DNA from: JAJXZJ01 sp050012855
GTDB lineage: Bacteria; Verrucomicrobiota; Verrucomicrobiia; Limisphaerales; J093
Assembly (NCBI GenBank): GCA_050012855.1
Contig: JBEKGJ010000002.1
Coordinates: 127,228-191,227, forward strand
Reading direction: 5' to 3'
DNA length: 64,000 nucleotides
The position numbers and the translations under genes are program-made. Below the pieces are notes generated by a model. That model did not search any database. It had not been told where the DNA came from and saw only the letters and a list, made by a program, of their open reading frames with translations. This document shows, piece by piece, positions 1 to 9,259 of the stretch; position 1 is the first letter of the stretch, and the number at the start of each line of letters is the position of its first letter.

Positions 1-207
1 TGTTTGGCGTATGTGCTGGCCCAACCGTGGGTGGACAGCGTGGTCTTGGGTCTCGAGAACCTTGCCCAACTCGATGCGAACTTGCAACTAATCCGGCAAC
101 CTGCGCTGTCGATCGAGCAAGTCTGTGTTGTCGAAGCGACCTTTCGTGGCGTCGCCGAAGAGGTGTTGAATCCCGCCAAATGGGAGTCCGCCAAAGTACG
201 TCCATGA
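1..207 (+). CDS. Aldo/keto reductase, C-terminal end (partial)
   Basis: Only the last 68 codons are in the window; the frame is open to the left edge. The residues (LAYVLAQPWVDSVVLGLENL, then a helical tail with LNPAKW) resemble the end of the aldo/keto reductase barrel, where the C-terminal strands contact NADP. Its TGA overlaps the ATG of the next gene (ATGA at 204-207), so it is translationally coupled to the SDR/PseG/PseI genes. Aldo/keto reductases often occur in nonulosonate (pseudaminic/legionaminic acid) loci, which fits, but the exact substrate cannot be told from this fragment. Confidence 0.7.
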   Translation, partial: CLAYVLAQPWVDSVVLGLENLAQLDANLQLIRQPALSIEQVCVVEATFRGVAEEVLNPAKWESAKVRP

Positions 208-1013
208 CGAAGTCTAATCCGATGTTCGAACTGAACGACCGCGTCGTCCTGCTAACGGGCGCTGCCGGTCATCTTGGCTCAGCCATGGCTCGCGGTTTGG
301 CCCGGGCCGGGGCGCAGGTGGTCTTAAACGGAAGAAACCGTAGCGCGTTGGAAGAACTTGCTAGCCAAATCCAGCAAAGCGGCGGCCAAGCAATCGTGTT
401 GGCGTTTGATGTTGCCGATGCGACTGCGGTGCAGGACGGTCTGACAGAACTGCGCCACCGACTCGGCCGGCTCGATGTTTTGATCCATAATGCCTATAAT
501 GGGCGGGGTGGCTCGCTCGCCTTGTCTCGCGACGATGATTTTGAGCAAAGCTACGCTGTGGCGGTCGTGGCCGCCGCCCGGTTGGTGCAGAAAGCCCAAG
601 ACATGTTGGCCGCCGCAGGTGAGCGCAATCCCGGCGGCGCCTCGGTAATCAACATAGCCTCCATGTATGGAATCGTCAGCCCTGACTTCCGCGTGTATCA
701 AACGCCTGAGGAATTCAATCCGCCATTTTACGGCGCAGCCAAGGCTGCACTTATCCAATTGTCGCGTTATCTCGCCTGCCAACTGGCACCGCAGCACATC
801 CGCGTCAACGCGATTAGCCCGGGACCATTTCCCGCGGAATCGGTTCAGGAAGTCACCCCTGAATTCTGCGTCAAGCTGGCCTGCCGCGTGCCTCTGGGAC
901 GCATTGGTCAGCCTGATGATCTGGTCGGGCCGGTTGTTTTTTTGGCCTCTGACGCTTCGGCGTACGTTACCGGTCATAACTTGGTTGTCGATGGCGGTTG
1001 GACAGCTTGGTGA
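204..1013 (+). CDS. SDR family oxidoreductase (PtmA-like)
   Basis: This is a 269-residue classical short-chain dehydrogenase/reductase. It has the Rossmann nucleotide-binding motif TGAAGHLGSAMA near residues 15-26, an NA(Y)NG-type stretch after beta-4, and a catalytic Ser...Tyr-x3-Lys set (INIASMYG, then FYGAAKAAL). The C-terminal PG and VTGHNLVVDGGW segment is typical of the family. I chose the ATG at 204 because it overlaps the upstream stop and the Rossmann fold starts just after it; a longer reading from position 27 would add residues unlike any SDR. Oxidoreductases of this kind (PtmA) sit in legionaminic/pseudaminic loci and may act on the sugar precursor. The precise substrate is inferred only from context. 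Confidence 0.85.
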   Translation: MTKSNPMFELNDRVVLLTGAAGHLGSAMARGLARAGAQVVLNGRNRSALEELASQIQQSGGQAIVLAFDVADATAVQDGLTELRHRLGRLDVLIHNAYNGRGGSLALSRDDDFEQSYAVAVVAAARLVQKAQDMLAAAGERNPGGASVINIASMYGIVSPDFRVYQTPEEFNPPFYGAAKAALIQLSRYLACQLAPQHIRVNAISPGPFPAESVQEVTPEFCVKLACRVPLGRIGQPDDLVGPVVFLASDASAYVTGHNLVVDGGWTAW

Positions 1014-1019
1014 TTTCCA

Positions 1020-2513
1020 ATGTCTCAAACTCTGCTCATTCGCGCCGACGGCAATTTCAAGATCGGCACGGGCCATGTCATGCGCTGTTTGTCGCTGGCG
1101 CAAGGTTGGCGACGGGCCGGTGGTGAAGTCGTCTTTGCTGCCGCCGAGATCACGCCCGCGCTGGAACGTCGTTTGAAAAGCGAGGAGATCCCGTTGGTGC
1201 AGTTGCCCGTAGAGAAAGGCCGTGGTGATGACGTGACCCGCACCGTCGCGCTGGCCCGACTGCGGCAGGCCACATGGGTGGTGCTGGATGGCTACCACTT
1301 CGGCGACGATTACCAGCGTCGTGTCAAAGAGGCCCAACTGCGCCTGCTGTTCGTGGACGATTACGGCCATGCCGGCCACTATTGCGCCGACTTGGTGCTC
1401 AACCAGAACCCCGGCGCCGATGCCGGGCTTTACGCCGACCGCGAGCCGCACACGCGCTTGCTGCTCGGCCCGCGCTATGTGCTGTTGCGCCGTGAGTTCC
1501 TGGCCTGGCGCGAGTGGACGCGGGAGATACCGCCCGTCCTGCGCAAAGTCCTTGTGACACTGGGCGGAGCTGATCTGGACAACGTCACCGGCCGGGTCAT
1601 CCAGGCGCTTCGCGGACTCGACGTCGAAGCGAAGATCGTCGTCGGCGGCAGCAATCCGCACCGGGAGGCGCTGGGGGCTCAAGTCGCGAGTCTGAAGGAA
1701 GCGAAGCTGGTGGTGGATGCGGCGGACATGCCCGATTTGATGGCGTGGGCCGACGTGGCCGTCGCCGCCGCCGGGAGTACCTCTCTGGAACTTGCCTTCA
1801 TGCGGCTGCCCGCCCTGTTGCTCGTCGTGGCCGACAACCAGGCGGCTGGGGCTGCGGCCTTGGACCGGGAGGGAGCCGGCGTCAATGTCGGTGACTATCG
1901 CGGCGTCACCATGGAATCGCTGACCATGAATCTGAAAGCGCTGCTGTCCAATGTCAGCCAGCGTGCGCAGCTTGGCCAGCGCGGCCGGGAACTGGTGGAC
2001 GGACTTGGCGTGTCACGAGTGCTGGCCCGCTTGAGAGCAACGGAAATCCGCCTCCGGCCGGCGAGCGAGTCGGATTGCCGGATGGTGTGGGAATGGGCGA
2101 ACGACCCCGCCGTCCGGGCGGTTTCCTTCACCTCGGACCCGATACCATGGGCGAGCCACATGAGGTGGTTTGGCGGGCGATTGCAGGATCCCGCCTGCCA
2201 TTATCGCATCATCCAGGATCGGCAGGGCGGCGCGATCGGGCAAATCCGCTTCGACCAATCCGGGCCGGAGGCCACGGTGTCCGTGGGGCTCGACCGGGGC
2301 GTGCGGGGAGGTGGTTTGGGGGCGGCGGGCATTGTTTGTGGCACGGAGGATCTATTCGGCCGGTCGCCGGTTTCGCTCGTCCACGCTTACGTCAAGCCGG
2401 ATAACCTGGCGTCGGTGCGGGCCTTTGAAGCGGCCGGTTTCACGTGCGCGGGGCCAACGACGGTACGTGGCCAGTCTGCCCTCCATTTCACGCTTCACCG
2501 GGAGGAACCATGA
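1020..2513 (+). CDS. pseG: PseG-type UDP-sugar hydrolase fused to GNAT acetyltransferase
   Basis: The protein has 497 residues. Residues 1 to about 335 match PseG, the GT-B-fold hydrolase that removes UDP from UDP-2,4-diacetamido-2,4,6-trideoxy-L-altrose in pseudaminic acid synthesis; the GTGHVMRCLSLA motif near residue 17 carries the catalytic His region. Residues about 340-497 form a GNAT domain (EIRLRPASESDC at the start, a Gly-rich acetyl-CoA loop RGVRGGGLGAAG, and VKPDNLASVRAFEAAGF at the end) that probably does the PseH step, N-acetylating the 4-amino sugar. One polypeptide would then cover two consecutive steps. It follows the SDR gene by 6 bp and its stop overlaps the pseI start (ATGA). 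Fusions of this kind are known, so the domain calls are firm; product specificity (pseudaminic versus a related nonulosonate) is inferred. Confidence 0.88.
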   Translation: MSQTLLIRADGNFKIGTGHVMRCLSLAQGWRRAGGEVVFAAAEITPALERRLKSEEIPLVQLPVEKGRGDDVTRTVALARLRQATWVVLDGYHFGDDYQRRVKEAQLRLLFVDDYGHAGHYCADLVLNQNPGADAGLYADREPHTRLLLGPRYVLLRREFLAWREWTREIPPVLRKVLVTLGGADLDNVTGRVIQALRGLDVEAKIVVGGSNPHREALGAQVASLKEAKLVVDAADMPDLMAWADVAVAAAGSTSLELAFMRLPALLLVVADNQAAGAAALDREGAGVNVGDYRGVTMESLTMNLKALLSNVSQRAQLGQRGRELVDGLGVSRVLARLRATEIRLRPASESDCRMVWEWANDPAVRAVSFTSDPIPWASHMRWFGGRLQDPACHYRIIQDRQGGAIGQIRFDQSGPEATVSVGLDRGVRGGGLGAAGIVCGTEDLFGRSPVSLVHAYVKPDNLASVRAFEAAGFTCAGPTTVRGQSALHFTLHREEP

Positions 2514-3580
2514 GTGATTCATGCATTCGCGTGGGGGAACGCCAGGTCGGTCCGGGCCAGCCCTGCTACGTCATCGCCGAGATGTCGGCCAACCACAACC
2601 AGAGCTTCGATGTGGCCGTGCAGATCGTCCGTGCGGCCCGTGAGGCGGGCGCCGACGCGGTGAAGCTCCAGACCTACACCCCCGACACCCTGACGATTGA
2701 CTGCCCAAGCGAACTTTTTCGCATCGGCAAGGGCACGATCTGGGAAGGCAAAAACCTTTACCAACTCTACGGTGAAGCGTTCACCCCGTGGGAATGGCAG
2801 CCCAAGTTGAAGCAGATCGCCGGCGACCTCGGAATGGATTGTTTCTCCACGCCGTTCGACACGACAGCGGTGGATTTCCTGGAGGCGATGAACGTGCCGG
2901 CGCACAAGATCGCCTCCTTTGAACTGGTGGATTTGCCGCTCATCCGCCGCGTTGCCCGGACCGGCCGGCCCGTCATCATGTCCACTGGCATGGCCACGCT
3001 GGCGGAGATTGACGAGGCGGTGCGGGCGTTCCGGGAAGCCGGCGGCGCCCAACTGGCGCTGCTCAAGTGCAACAGCGCCTACCCCGCGCCGCCCGAGGAG
3101 ATGAACCTGCGCACCATCCCGCACCTGGCGGCGGCGTTCGGAGTGCCCGTGGGACTTTCGGACCACACCTTGGGTACTGCGGTGCCGGTGGCCGCCGTGG
3201 CCCTGGGCGCGTGCATCATCGAGAAACACTTCACCCTTTCCCGCGTCGAGCCGGGGCCGGACAGCGCGTTCTCCCTCGAACCGCCAGAGTTCAAGGCCAT
3301 GGTGGACGCGGTGCGGCAGACCGAGAAGGCGTTGGGCAGTGTGCGCTATGAACCGAGCGAGAAAGAGAGGGCCAGCCGCGTCTTTCGGCGTTCGCTGTTT
3401 GTGGTCGAGGACATGAAGGCCGGCGAGGTCTTCACCGGGCAAAACGTGCGTTCGATCCGCCCCGGCTACGGTATGCCGCCACGCTTCCTCGGCGAGGTTC
3501 TCGGCGCCGTGGCCCGGCGCGACATCCCGCGCGGAACCCCCTTGTCGTGGGACTTGCTGCTGAAACCAGGGCTGGCTTGA
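2510..3580 (+). CDS. pseI: Pseudaminic acid synthase (NeuB family)
   Basis: This 356-residue protein belongs to the NeuB/PseI family, which condenses phosphoenolpyruvate with the 6-carbon sugar to give the 9-carbon nonulosonate. The N-terminal TIM barrel begins with YVIAEMSANHNQ and contains DAVKLQTYTPDT, STPFD and LLKCNSAYPAPPEEMNL. The C-terminal antifreeze-like SAF domain starts at about residue 285 (RRSLFVVEDMKAGE) and contains the IRPGYGMPP motif. ANHNQ together with TYTPDTLT favours PseI over sialic acid synthase. I chose the ATG at 2510, preceded by GGAGG at 2501-2505, rather than the upstream in-frame start at 2444, because it overlaps the pseG stop. It is the last gene of the coupled operon. 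Confidence 0.92.
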   Translation: MSDSCIRVGERQVGPGQPCYVIAEMSANHNQSFDVAVQIVRAAREAGADAVKLQTYTPDTLTIDCPSELFRIGKGTIWEGKNLYQLYGEAFTPWEWQPKLKQIAGDLGMDCFSTPFDTTAVDFLEAMNVPAHKIASFELVDLPLIRRVARTGRPVIMSTGMATLAEIDEAVRAFREAGGAQLALLKCNSAYPAPPEEMNLRTIPHLAAAFGVPVGLSDHTLGTAVPVAAVALGACIIEKHFTLSRVEPGPDSAFSLEPPEFKAMVDAVRQTEKALGSVRYEPSEKERASRVFRRSLFVVEDMKAGEVFTGQNVRSIRPGYGMPPRFLGEVLGAVARRDIPRGTPLSWDLLLKPGLA

Positions 3581-3864
3581 AACTGGGTCCGACCCCGGGG
3601 CGAAGCCCGGAGAAGCCGGCCATGCTCCTGACAATGACCGGCGCCGAATCCTCGCCCCTGCACCTGACGCTGTCCAGTGCGTGCTCCGCCGGGTTGCTGA
3701 GGTTGCTCATGGAGTTTGGGCTTGCTGGCCGCCTCCATGAAGCGGTATGAGACTGCGGACGCTTGGTCTAAAAGAGAACGAATCTCCGTAACCGTGTTCG
3801 TGGAACCAAGGGGATAGAACATAAAGACGCATTCGCCGCACGATTTGGAAGGAAACAACCACCT

Positions 3865-5058
3865 ATGAAGCGCAACTGTGCAGTCTGCGGTAGCCGGCAG
3901 AGCAAACTCCTTTATCACCAGCGTTTTGTTTTGCCGACCAGAAACTACTTCCACGGTGGCTACGATGTGGTTGCCTGTGCCCGGTGCGGCTTTACGTTCG
4001 CAGATAACACGCCCCCCCAGGCCTTCCTCGACACGTACTATCGCGAGATGTCCAAGAAAAGAGCCCTTCTGCAGCAGCAAGCTGAAAAAGGACTTGTGGA
4101 GCCTGATTATGTCATCAGACAGCATGAACATTCCATCACCAACATCCTGGCGCACGTGCACAAGAATGACAGCATCCTCGACGTCGGCTGTTACACCGGC
4201 AATTTGCTAAGCATGCTGAAGACCAAGGGCTTCGCCAAGGTGAAGGGCCTTGACCCCTCACCGTTCGCTGCGGAGGTGGCCAAGGAAAAGCACGGCATCG
4301 ATGTCGTGACGGGGAGTTTGTTCGACGAACTGCCCGTGGGCGTGTTTGACTTTGTCATCCTGACACACGTCCTGGAGCATATCGCGGAACTTACCAGCTT
4401 TCTCTCCCGGTTGAAGACGCTGATGAATGAAAACGGCCTGCTCTATGTCGAGGTTCCGGACGCCAACAATTTCTTTTATTCAGATTCGCCCGACCACCTC
4501 GCGGAACACAAGGAGCCGTTCCAGCAATTCTCGGTGGAGCACATCAACTATTTCGGGGCTGTCTCCTTGGTGAATCTGATGGAAGCTCATGGCTTCGAGA
4601 AGGTGTTTATCCAACCCCAGGTGTCCACCCTGGCCGTGATCGCCTCGGTTTGGAGTTGCCGGGCGGTGGGCATGGACACACAGACCGCCGACTCCCTGAG
4701 AAGTTACATCCGCGAGTCCCGGGAGCGTCTCGCCAGCGTTACCGCGGTCATTGACAAACTCGTTCAGTCAAAGGCGGAAATCATCGTGTGGGGAGCCGGT
4801 CTCCATACGCAGAAGCTCCTGGCCGCCGGCGCTCTGGCCGAAGGAAAGATTGCGGCCTTTGTCGATTCTGACCCGGCCTATCACGGCGGCCTCCTCCTGG
4901 GAAAGCCGATTCTCCCGCCGCAAGAGATTCCCAGGCTTGGCGACTTACCCATTCTGGTATCTTCCAAACTTCATCAGGAGAGCATCGCCAGCCAAATCCG
5001 GAACATGGGGCTGAATAACCAAGTGGTGCTTCTCTATTCCGGCGATGAGAACAGTTAA
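3865..5058 (+). CDS. Class I SAM-dependent methyltransferase, sugar C-methyltransferase type
   Basis: This 397-residue protein has three parts. The N-terminal zinc-binding segment has CAVCGS at residues 5-10 and CARCGF near 38-43. A central SAM-binding fold carries the motif I sequence ILDVGCYTGNLLSML near residue 108 and a VLEHI motif. The C-terminal Rossmann-like domain contains IIVWGAGLHTQKLL and a FVDSDP strand. This arrangement and length match the NDP-sugar C-methyltransferase/TylCIII-type family (Methyltransf_13/23/14). It lies 284 bp downstream of pseI in the same direction, within surface-glycan genes, so modification of a deoxysugar is a reasonable inference. The start is preceded by GGAAGG at 3849-3854. 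Confidence 0.8.
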   Translation: MKRNCAVCGSRQSKLLYHQRFVLPTRNYFHGGYDVVACARCGFTFADNTPPQAFLDTYYREMSKKRALLQQQAEKGLVEPDYVIRQHEHSITNILAHVHKNDSILDVGCYTGNLLSMLKTKGFAKVKGLDPSPFAAEVAKEKHGIDVVTGSLFDELPVGVFDFVILTHVLEHIAELTSFLSRLKTLMNENGLLYVEVPDANNFFYSDSPDHLAEHKEPFQQFSVEHINYFGAVSLVNLMEAHGFEKVFIQPQVSTLAVIASVWSCRAVGMDTQTADSLRSYIRESRERLASVTAVIDKLVQSKAEIIVWGAGLHTQKLLAAGALAEGKIAAFVDSDPAYHGGLLLGKPILPPQEIPRLGDLPILVSSKLHQESIASQIRNMGLNNQVVLLYSGDENS

Positions 5059-5351
5059 CCCACTGGCTGACAAGTTTATGCCAGGTGGCTCACGCAAGAA
5101 ACCAAGCCCGGACCTTGATGACTTGGCGTTGGGGGTGGTCAGGGTGGCCGGTGGCACCCCACTGGCCTTGCTGAGGTGCAGCAGCCCCTGCCATGGGTCG
5201 GCCCTCGGCATGAACCTGAGCAGCATCCCGGACGCGGGTGCTTGCGGCTTTCCCCCGCACACCGATTGGGGCGGTCCCCAGCGCCTGGGCGGGCCGCGTC
5301 CCGGCGCTGACGAGTCTCTGGCTTGAGGTGAATGTGGGACGCGATCAATTG

Positions 5352-6707
5352 ATGACTTGGGGCCGGAAAGCGACCGGAGTTCTTGGCATTGACCGGGCCA
5401 TCGCCTTCACGGTGCTTGGCCGGTGCTGGGCGGCATTCTCGTTGCCGGTCACCCTCTTCTGTGTCGTGCATTTCCTGTCGGTCAAGGAGCAGGATTTCTA
5501 TTTCACGTTCGACAGTCTGCTGGCCCTGCAGGTTTTCTTTGACTTGGGCATTGCCTTCGTGGTCCTGCAATTCGCCAGTCACGAGCGGGCGCATCTCGAA
5601 TGGACGGCGGATGGGCGTCTGACGGGCGATCCCCGCCACAAGGCCCGATTGGCGTCGCTGCTGGCCAGCGCGAATCGTGCCTACAGTTGGTCGGCGACCT
5701 TGCTGTTCTTTTGTGTCCTGCCGGCCGGGTTCTTCTTCTTTCGCTCATGCGAGGAGGCGGCCCAGCCCGCGGCCTGGCGCTGGGCCTGGGCGTCGGCGGT
5801 GCTGGTGACCGCGTTAAACCTGCGCTTGAGTCCGCTGCTCGCCTTCATCGAGGGTTGCGGGCGGGTGGCGGACATTGCGCGGCTGCGCTTGTTTCAACAG
5901 TTCCTTGGCGCGTTGTTAAGTTGGGTGACATTTGCCTGGGGTGGGCGTTTGTTCGCCGCCCCCGCGCTCAACCTGGGGTTCCTCATTGTCGCCGCCCTGT
6001 GGCTCTGGTTCTCGAAGCGCCGGTTCCTGCGTGATGTGCTGGCGGCCAGGGACAACGCGGTGCGGATTCGCTGGCGGCAGGAAGTCTGGCCGCTGCAATG
6101 GCGGATCACGGTGAGCTGGCTGAGCGGGTTTTTCATTTTCCGTCTGGTCAATCCCGTCCTCATGAAATACCAGCCGACGGGCACGGCCTCGCGGATGGGC
6201 ATGACGACGAAGATCATTGATGCCATGAGCACGGTCTGCGCGTCCTGGATGGGCACCAAGGCGGCGCCGTTTGGGGCGTTGATTGCCCGGCGCCAGTTTG
6301 CCGAACTGGACCGCGTGTTCTTCCGCACCCTGAAGCAGTCGTATGCGGTGCTGCTCCTGGGCTGCGCGGCCTTCGTGGCCATTCTGGCCGGGCTGATTCA
6401 TCTGCATCATCCCTTTAGCTCGCGCTTGCTGGGGCTGTTGCCCACCTGCCTCCTGTTGGGCAACGCGCTGATGGGCATCCTGGTCAATGCGGAAGCCGTG
6501 TATTTGCGGTCCCACAAGCAGGAGCCGTTCATGTGGCTGTCGGTGGTCAGCGCGTTCCTGACGGGTACGATTGCCTATGTGGCCGGCCGTTATTTGGGTC
6601 CCACCGGCGTGGCGCTGGGCTATTTTCTGCTTTCGCTTTTCTTTGGCGTCGGCGCCTATACGTATGTCTTTCGGAAAAAGCGACGCGCGTGGCATGCCGC
6701 CGCCTGA
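5352..6707 (+). CDS. Polytopic membrane protein, probable polysaccharide flippase
   Basis: This 451-residue protein has about a dozen hydrophobic segments (for example LPVTLFCVVHFLSV, YAVLLLGCAAFVAILAGLIH and a final GVALGYFLLSLFFGVGAYTY) and ends in a basic tail. The shape and the glycan-gene context suggest a Wzx/MATE-like lipid-linked sugar exporter, but I see no diagnostic motif, so the function is inferred. I chose the ATG at 5352, just before the first hydrophobic helix; an in-frame GTG at 5328 and an ATG at 5238 are alternatives. The 293 bp between the methyltransferase and this gene hold nothing I recognise. Confidence 0.65.
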   Translation: MTWGRKATGVLGIDRAIAFTVLGRCWAAFSLPVTLFCVVHFLSVKEQDFYFTFDSLLALQVFFDLGIAFVVLQFASHERAHLEWTADGRLTGDPRHKARLASLLASANRAYSWSATLLFFCVLPAGFFFFRSCEEAAQPAAWRWAWASAVLVTALNLRLSPLLAFIEGCGRVADIARLRLFQQFLGALLSWVTFAWGGRLFAAPALNLGFLIVAALWLWFSKRRFLRDVLAARDNAVRIRWRQEVWPLQWRITVSWLSGFFIFRLVNPVLMKYQPTGTASRMGMTTKIIDAMSTVCASWMGTKAAPFGALIARRQFAELDRVFFRTLKQSYAVLLLGCAAFVAILAGLIHLHHPFSSRLLGLLPTCLLLGNALMGILVNAEAVYLRSHKQEPFMWLSVVSAFLTGTIAYVAGRYLGPTGVALGYFLLSLFFGVGAYTYVFRKKRRAWHAAA

Positions 6708-6738
6708 ACCTTTGATCGGACGCCTGCGACAGCACGAC

Positions 6739-7704
6739 ATGAACGAAACAGCCGTCTCTCCCGGGAACCTCCTGCTGACCATCATGGTTCCCACCTACAA
6801 CCGGCGAAAGCTGCTTGAGGGATTGTTGCGGATTCTGTTGCCGGTGCTCCAGGAGTCGCCGGACGTCGAGATCCTCATCTCCAACAATTGCTCCACGGAT
6901 GACACGGCGGCTTACCTGGCAACATTATCCGGCCATTCCCGTCTGCGCGTCGTGAATCACGAGCAACCGCGGCAGGTGGAATGGTGGTATAAGCAGCCGC
7001 GCGGGCGTTTTTACTGGGTCTTCTGCGACGATGACATGGCGACCCCGGAGGGCATTGCGTTTGTCTGCCAGACCCTGCGCGAACACCCGGAACTGGGCTG
7101 GATTCATTTGCCCCACCAGTACTTGTCCAACACGGGCCAGCCCGTGCTTTCGCGTCTGCCCGCGCAGGACGAGTGGTTTGTCCACGGTCGCCAGGCGTTC
7201 GCGCAATATATCTCGTGGATCACCTTCCTCACCTCGAACATCATCCGCACCGAGCTGGCGCAACCGCAGGTTTCGCGCGTACCGGAAGGAACGGATTTCT
7301 GGCCGATGGGCCTGTTGATGGCGGCGGTGGCCGAAGCCCCGGCATTTGTCCCGGCCCGGCGGTTCATCACGGCGGGCGCGGATATCACCTGGGCGGAGCG
7401 CCGGACCAGGGTTTTGCACTGCGATCTCGCGGAGGAAATCCTGAAGTCATGCGTCCTGAGCCGCGCGGAAAAGGCGGCTTGCCTGCGGCAAAAGTATCTT
7501 GACACACCCAACCAGCTTGGCCGGCTCCTCGTGATCCGGCCGTCCCTGCTTGGCCGGGTCCTCTGGTGCCAGCCGCGCCTGCTTGGCATCCTGTTTCGCC
7601 CGTCCGAACTGGCCAAGGTTTTCCGTCCGAGCGTCTGGTCCAAGTTCTGGCAGCGAATCGTCCGCGGTCGCAAATCGGTGGCCGGGATGTTTCCGAAGGG
7701 TTAG
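6739..7704 (+). CDS. Family 2 glycosyltransferase
   Basis: This 321-residue protein begins its GT-A fold with LTIMVPTYNRRKLLEGLL and ISNNCSTDDT, the nucleotide-binding start of family 2 enzymes. FCDDDMATPEG is the DxD-like metal/UDP-binding motif near residue 95. The C-terminal part is helical and basic. I placed the start at 6739, just before the fold; an in-frame ATG at 6694, overlapping the flippase-like gene's end, is also possible. Its stop overlaps that of the oppositely transcribed glycosyltransferase by 4 bp (TTAG at 7701-7704). It probably adds a sugar to the surface glycan; acceptor and donor are unknown. Confidence 0.85.
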   Translation: MNETAVSPGNLLLTIMVPTYNRRKLLEGLLRILLPVLQESPDVEILISNNCSTDDTAAYLATLSGHSRLRVVNHEQPRQVEWWYKQPRGRFYWVFCDDDMATPEGIAFVCQTLREHPELGWIHLPHQYLSNTGQPVLSRLPAQDEWFVHGRQAFAQYISWITFLTSNIIRTELAQPQVSRVPEGTDFWPMGLLMAAVAEAPAFVPARRFITAGADITWAERRTRVLHCDLAEEILKSCVLSRAEKAACLRQKYLDTPNQLGRLLVIRPSLLGRVLWCQPRLLGILFRPSELAKVFRPSVWSKFWQRIVRGRKSVAGMFPKG

Positions 7705-8885
7705 CGGTTGGTTGGCGCCAGGTTGCCGCGCCAGAACCCCGCCGGCCAGAGGCGGCGCAACAAGCCGAACGGACAATGGTCCGACCAGTAAAACGGCCGC
7801 GGTGGAAAGGCGGCGCAGGAGATTTGCGGCAGGTCGCGAATCCGGCGAACGAAGGCGCTCATCGCGGCCAGATCGCATTCGCCAAGATGCGGTTGCACGA
7901 TCTCGCCACAGCGCCGACGCAGCGCGGCCAGCTCGGCCTCGGATAACCGTGCCAGCGACTGCAACGCGCGCGCCGCGGCGGTCAGATCCCCCGGCGGGTA
8001 AAGCAGGTCCGGTTTCACGCGCGTCACGTAGGCGTCAACGCCGCTGCCGATCCTTGGAAACAACGGAATCACGCCGACACTCAGGCCCTCGATCAACGAA
8101 ATCGGCACGCCTTCATAGTCGCTCACGAAGACCAGCACGTCCCAGTTCCGCAGCACCTGCCAATACTCTTCGCCCTGACGGCGGTCGTGCAGCACGACGT
8201 TCGGATTCCCGGCGAACTGCCGGCGCAAACCGGCCAGTCCCGGTCCACTCCCGAGGAGTTCAAAGCGATAACTGACACCGGCCCGGTTCAACTCGTCCAC
8301 GAGCTTCGGGAGGCGTTCGACGCGTTTTTGCTCGCGCTGGACCCTGCCGCAATAGCCCACCACCAGCGGGCGGTCTTGGAGCGGTGGTTGTTGTGTCTCG
8401 AAGCCATCGTGGCCTGACGGATTCGGCAGGAACGCGACGCGTTCCGCCGCCAACTCCGGAAGCAACCGGGCTGCCAGTTCCATTTGCTGGGAACTGATGG
8501 CGATAACTCCGTCAAGGAAACCGCGGACGGAGCGGACGTGCTTCGTTTGGTCGGGCCACGGGCCATGCAGGATGCCGATGCGCCGGCTGGCGCCGTCCAG
8601 GTCGGCAAAGAATGGCATTCCCAAAACATTGCTGTAGGTCACCACTTCAGCTCCGGACGGCAGGTTCTGGCAAAACCGTTGACGCGCCTGGTGAATGGTG
8701 TTGCGCCATGTCAAATCCAACCCCCGAACGCGCTCTGCCCGGTGATCGTCCGGCTCGAAGAAGGCCAGAAACTGCGAGGCGATGCCATGCCGGGCATCCC
8801 CTTCCCAATTCCGGCGCAATATCGAGGAGACTCCCCCCAGGGCGTGAAAATAGGTAAAAGCATGAACGACTCGGATGGCACTCAC
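7701..8885 (-). CDS. Family 4 glycosyltransferase (GT-B)
   Basis: The protein has 394 residues with a GT-B organisation. The N-terminal domain begins VVHAFTYFHALGGVSSILRR, with an acceptor-side glycine motif. The C-terminal domain has VVGYCGRVQREQKRVERLP, the FELLGSGPG strand, and VLVFVSDYEGVPISLIEGL, the E-x7-E region of family 4 enzymes that binds the donor nucleotide-sugar. The start is a GTG at 8885. It converges on the family 2 glycosyltransferase gene. A role in the same glycan pathway is inferred from position. Confidence 0.85.
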   Translation of the reverse strand: MSAIRVVHAFTYFHALGGVSSILRRNWEGDARHGIASQFLAFFEPDDHRAERVRGLDLTWRNTIHQARQRFCQNLPSGAEVVTYSNVLGMPFFADLDGASRRIGILHGPWPDQTKHVRSVRGFLDGVIAISSQQMELAARLLPELAAERVAFLPNPSGHDGFETQQPPLQDRPLVVGYCGRVQREQKRVERLPKLVDELNRAGVSYRFELLGSGPGLAGLRRQFAGNPNVVLHDRRQGEEYWQVLRNWDVLVFVSDYEGVPISLIEGLSVGVIPLFPRIGSGVDAYVTRVKPDLLYPPGDLTAAARALQSLARLSEAELAALRRRCGEIVQPHLGECDLAAMSAFVRRIRDLPQISCAAFPPRPFYWSDHCPFGLLRRLWPAGFWRGNLAPTNR

Positions 8886-9259
8886 ACGCGAAAGTACATT
8901 GCGTTACCGTTCCCCAAGTCGAGCCCAATCGCCTGAAGTCCAGCCCGCCAGTCAGATGAAAGTTGATTGGACGAGATCCGAACGCGCGCCAGGGCGCCTC
9001 TCCCAAGGCGCGCGGTAAGTCGCGCATCAGATGCTTCGACGCCGGCGGCTGAAACGCCCGGCCGCGCGCGGCCGGAAGGCAGCGCGAACGCTGCGTCAAC
9101 CATCGCAATGAATGAGACCAACTCCGCGATGGACGCGTCCGTTCGAGCACCTAAAGGATTTGTTCACGCGCCGGCCGGCGGCCGGGATCACCGGATCGAA
9201 ACCGTCATGGATAATTCGTCCTTTCGGCCGGATACCAGGCCGCTTATGGTTTCGCCAGC
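8886..9259. other. Intergenic, 374 bp between divergent genes
   Basis: This stretch separates the leftward glycosyltransferase gene from the rightward cytochrome gene and so should hold both promoters. I see GC-rich short inverted sequences (for example around 8990-9020 and 9165-9185) but no promoter or binding site I can name with confidence, and no convincing coding frame. Confidence 0.4.
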
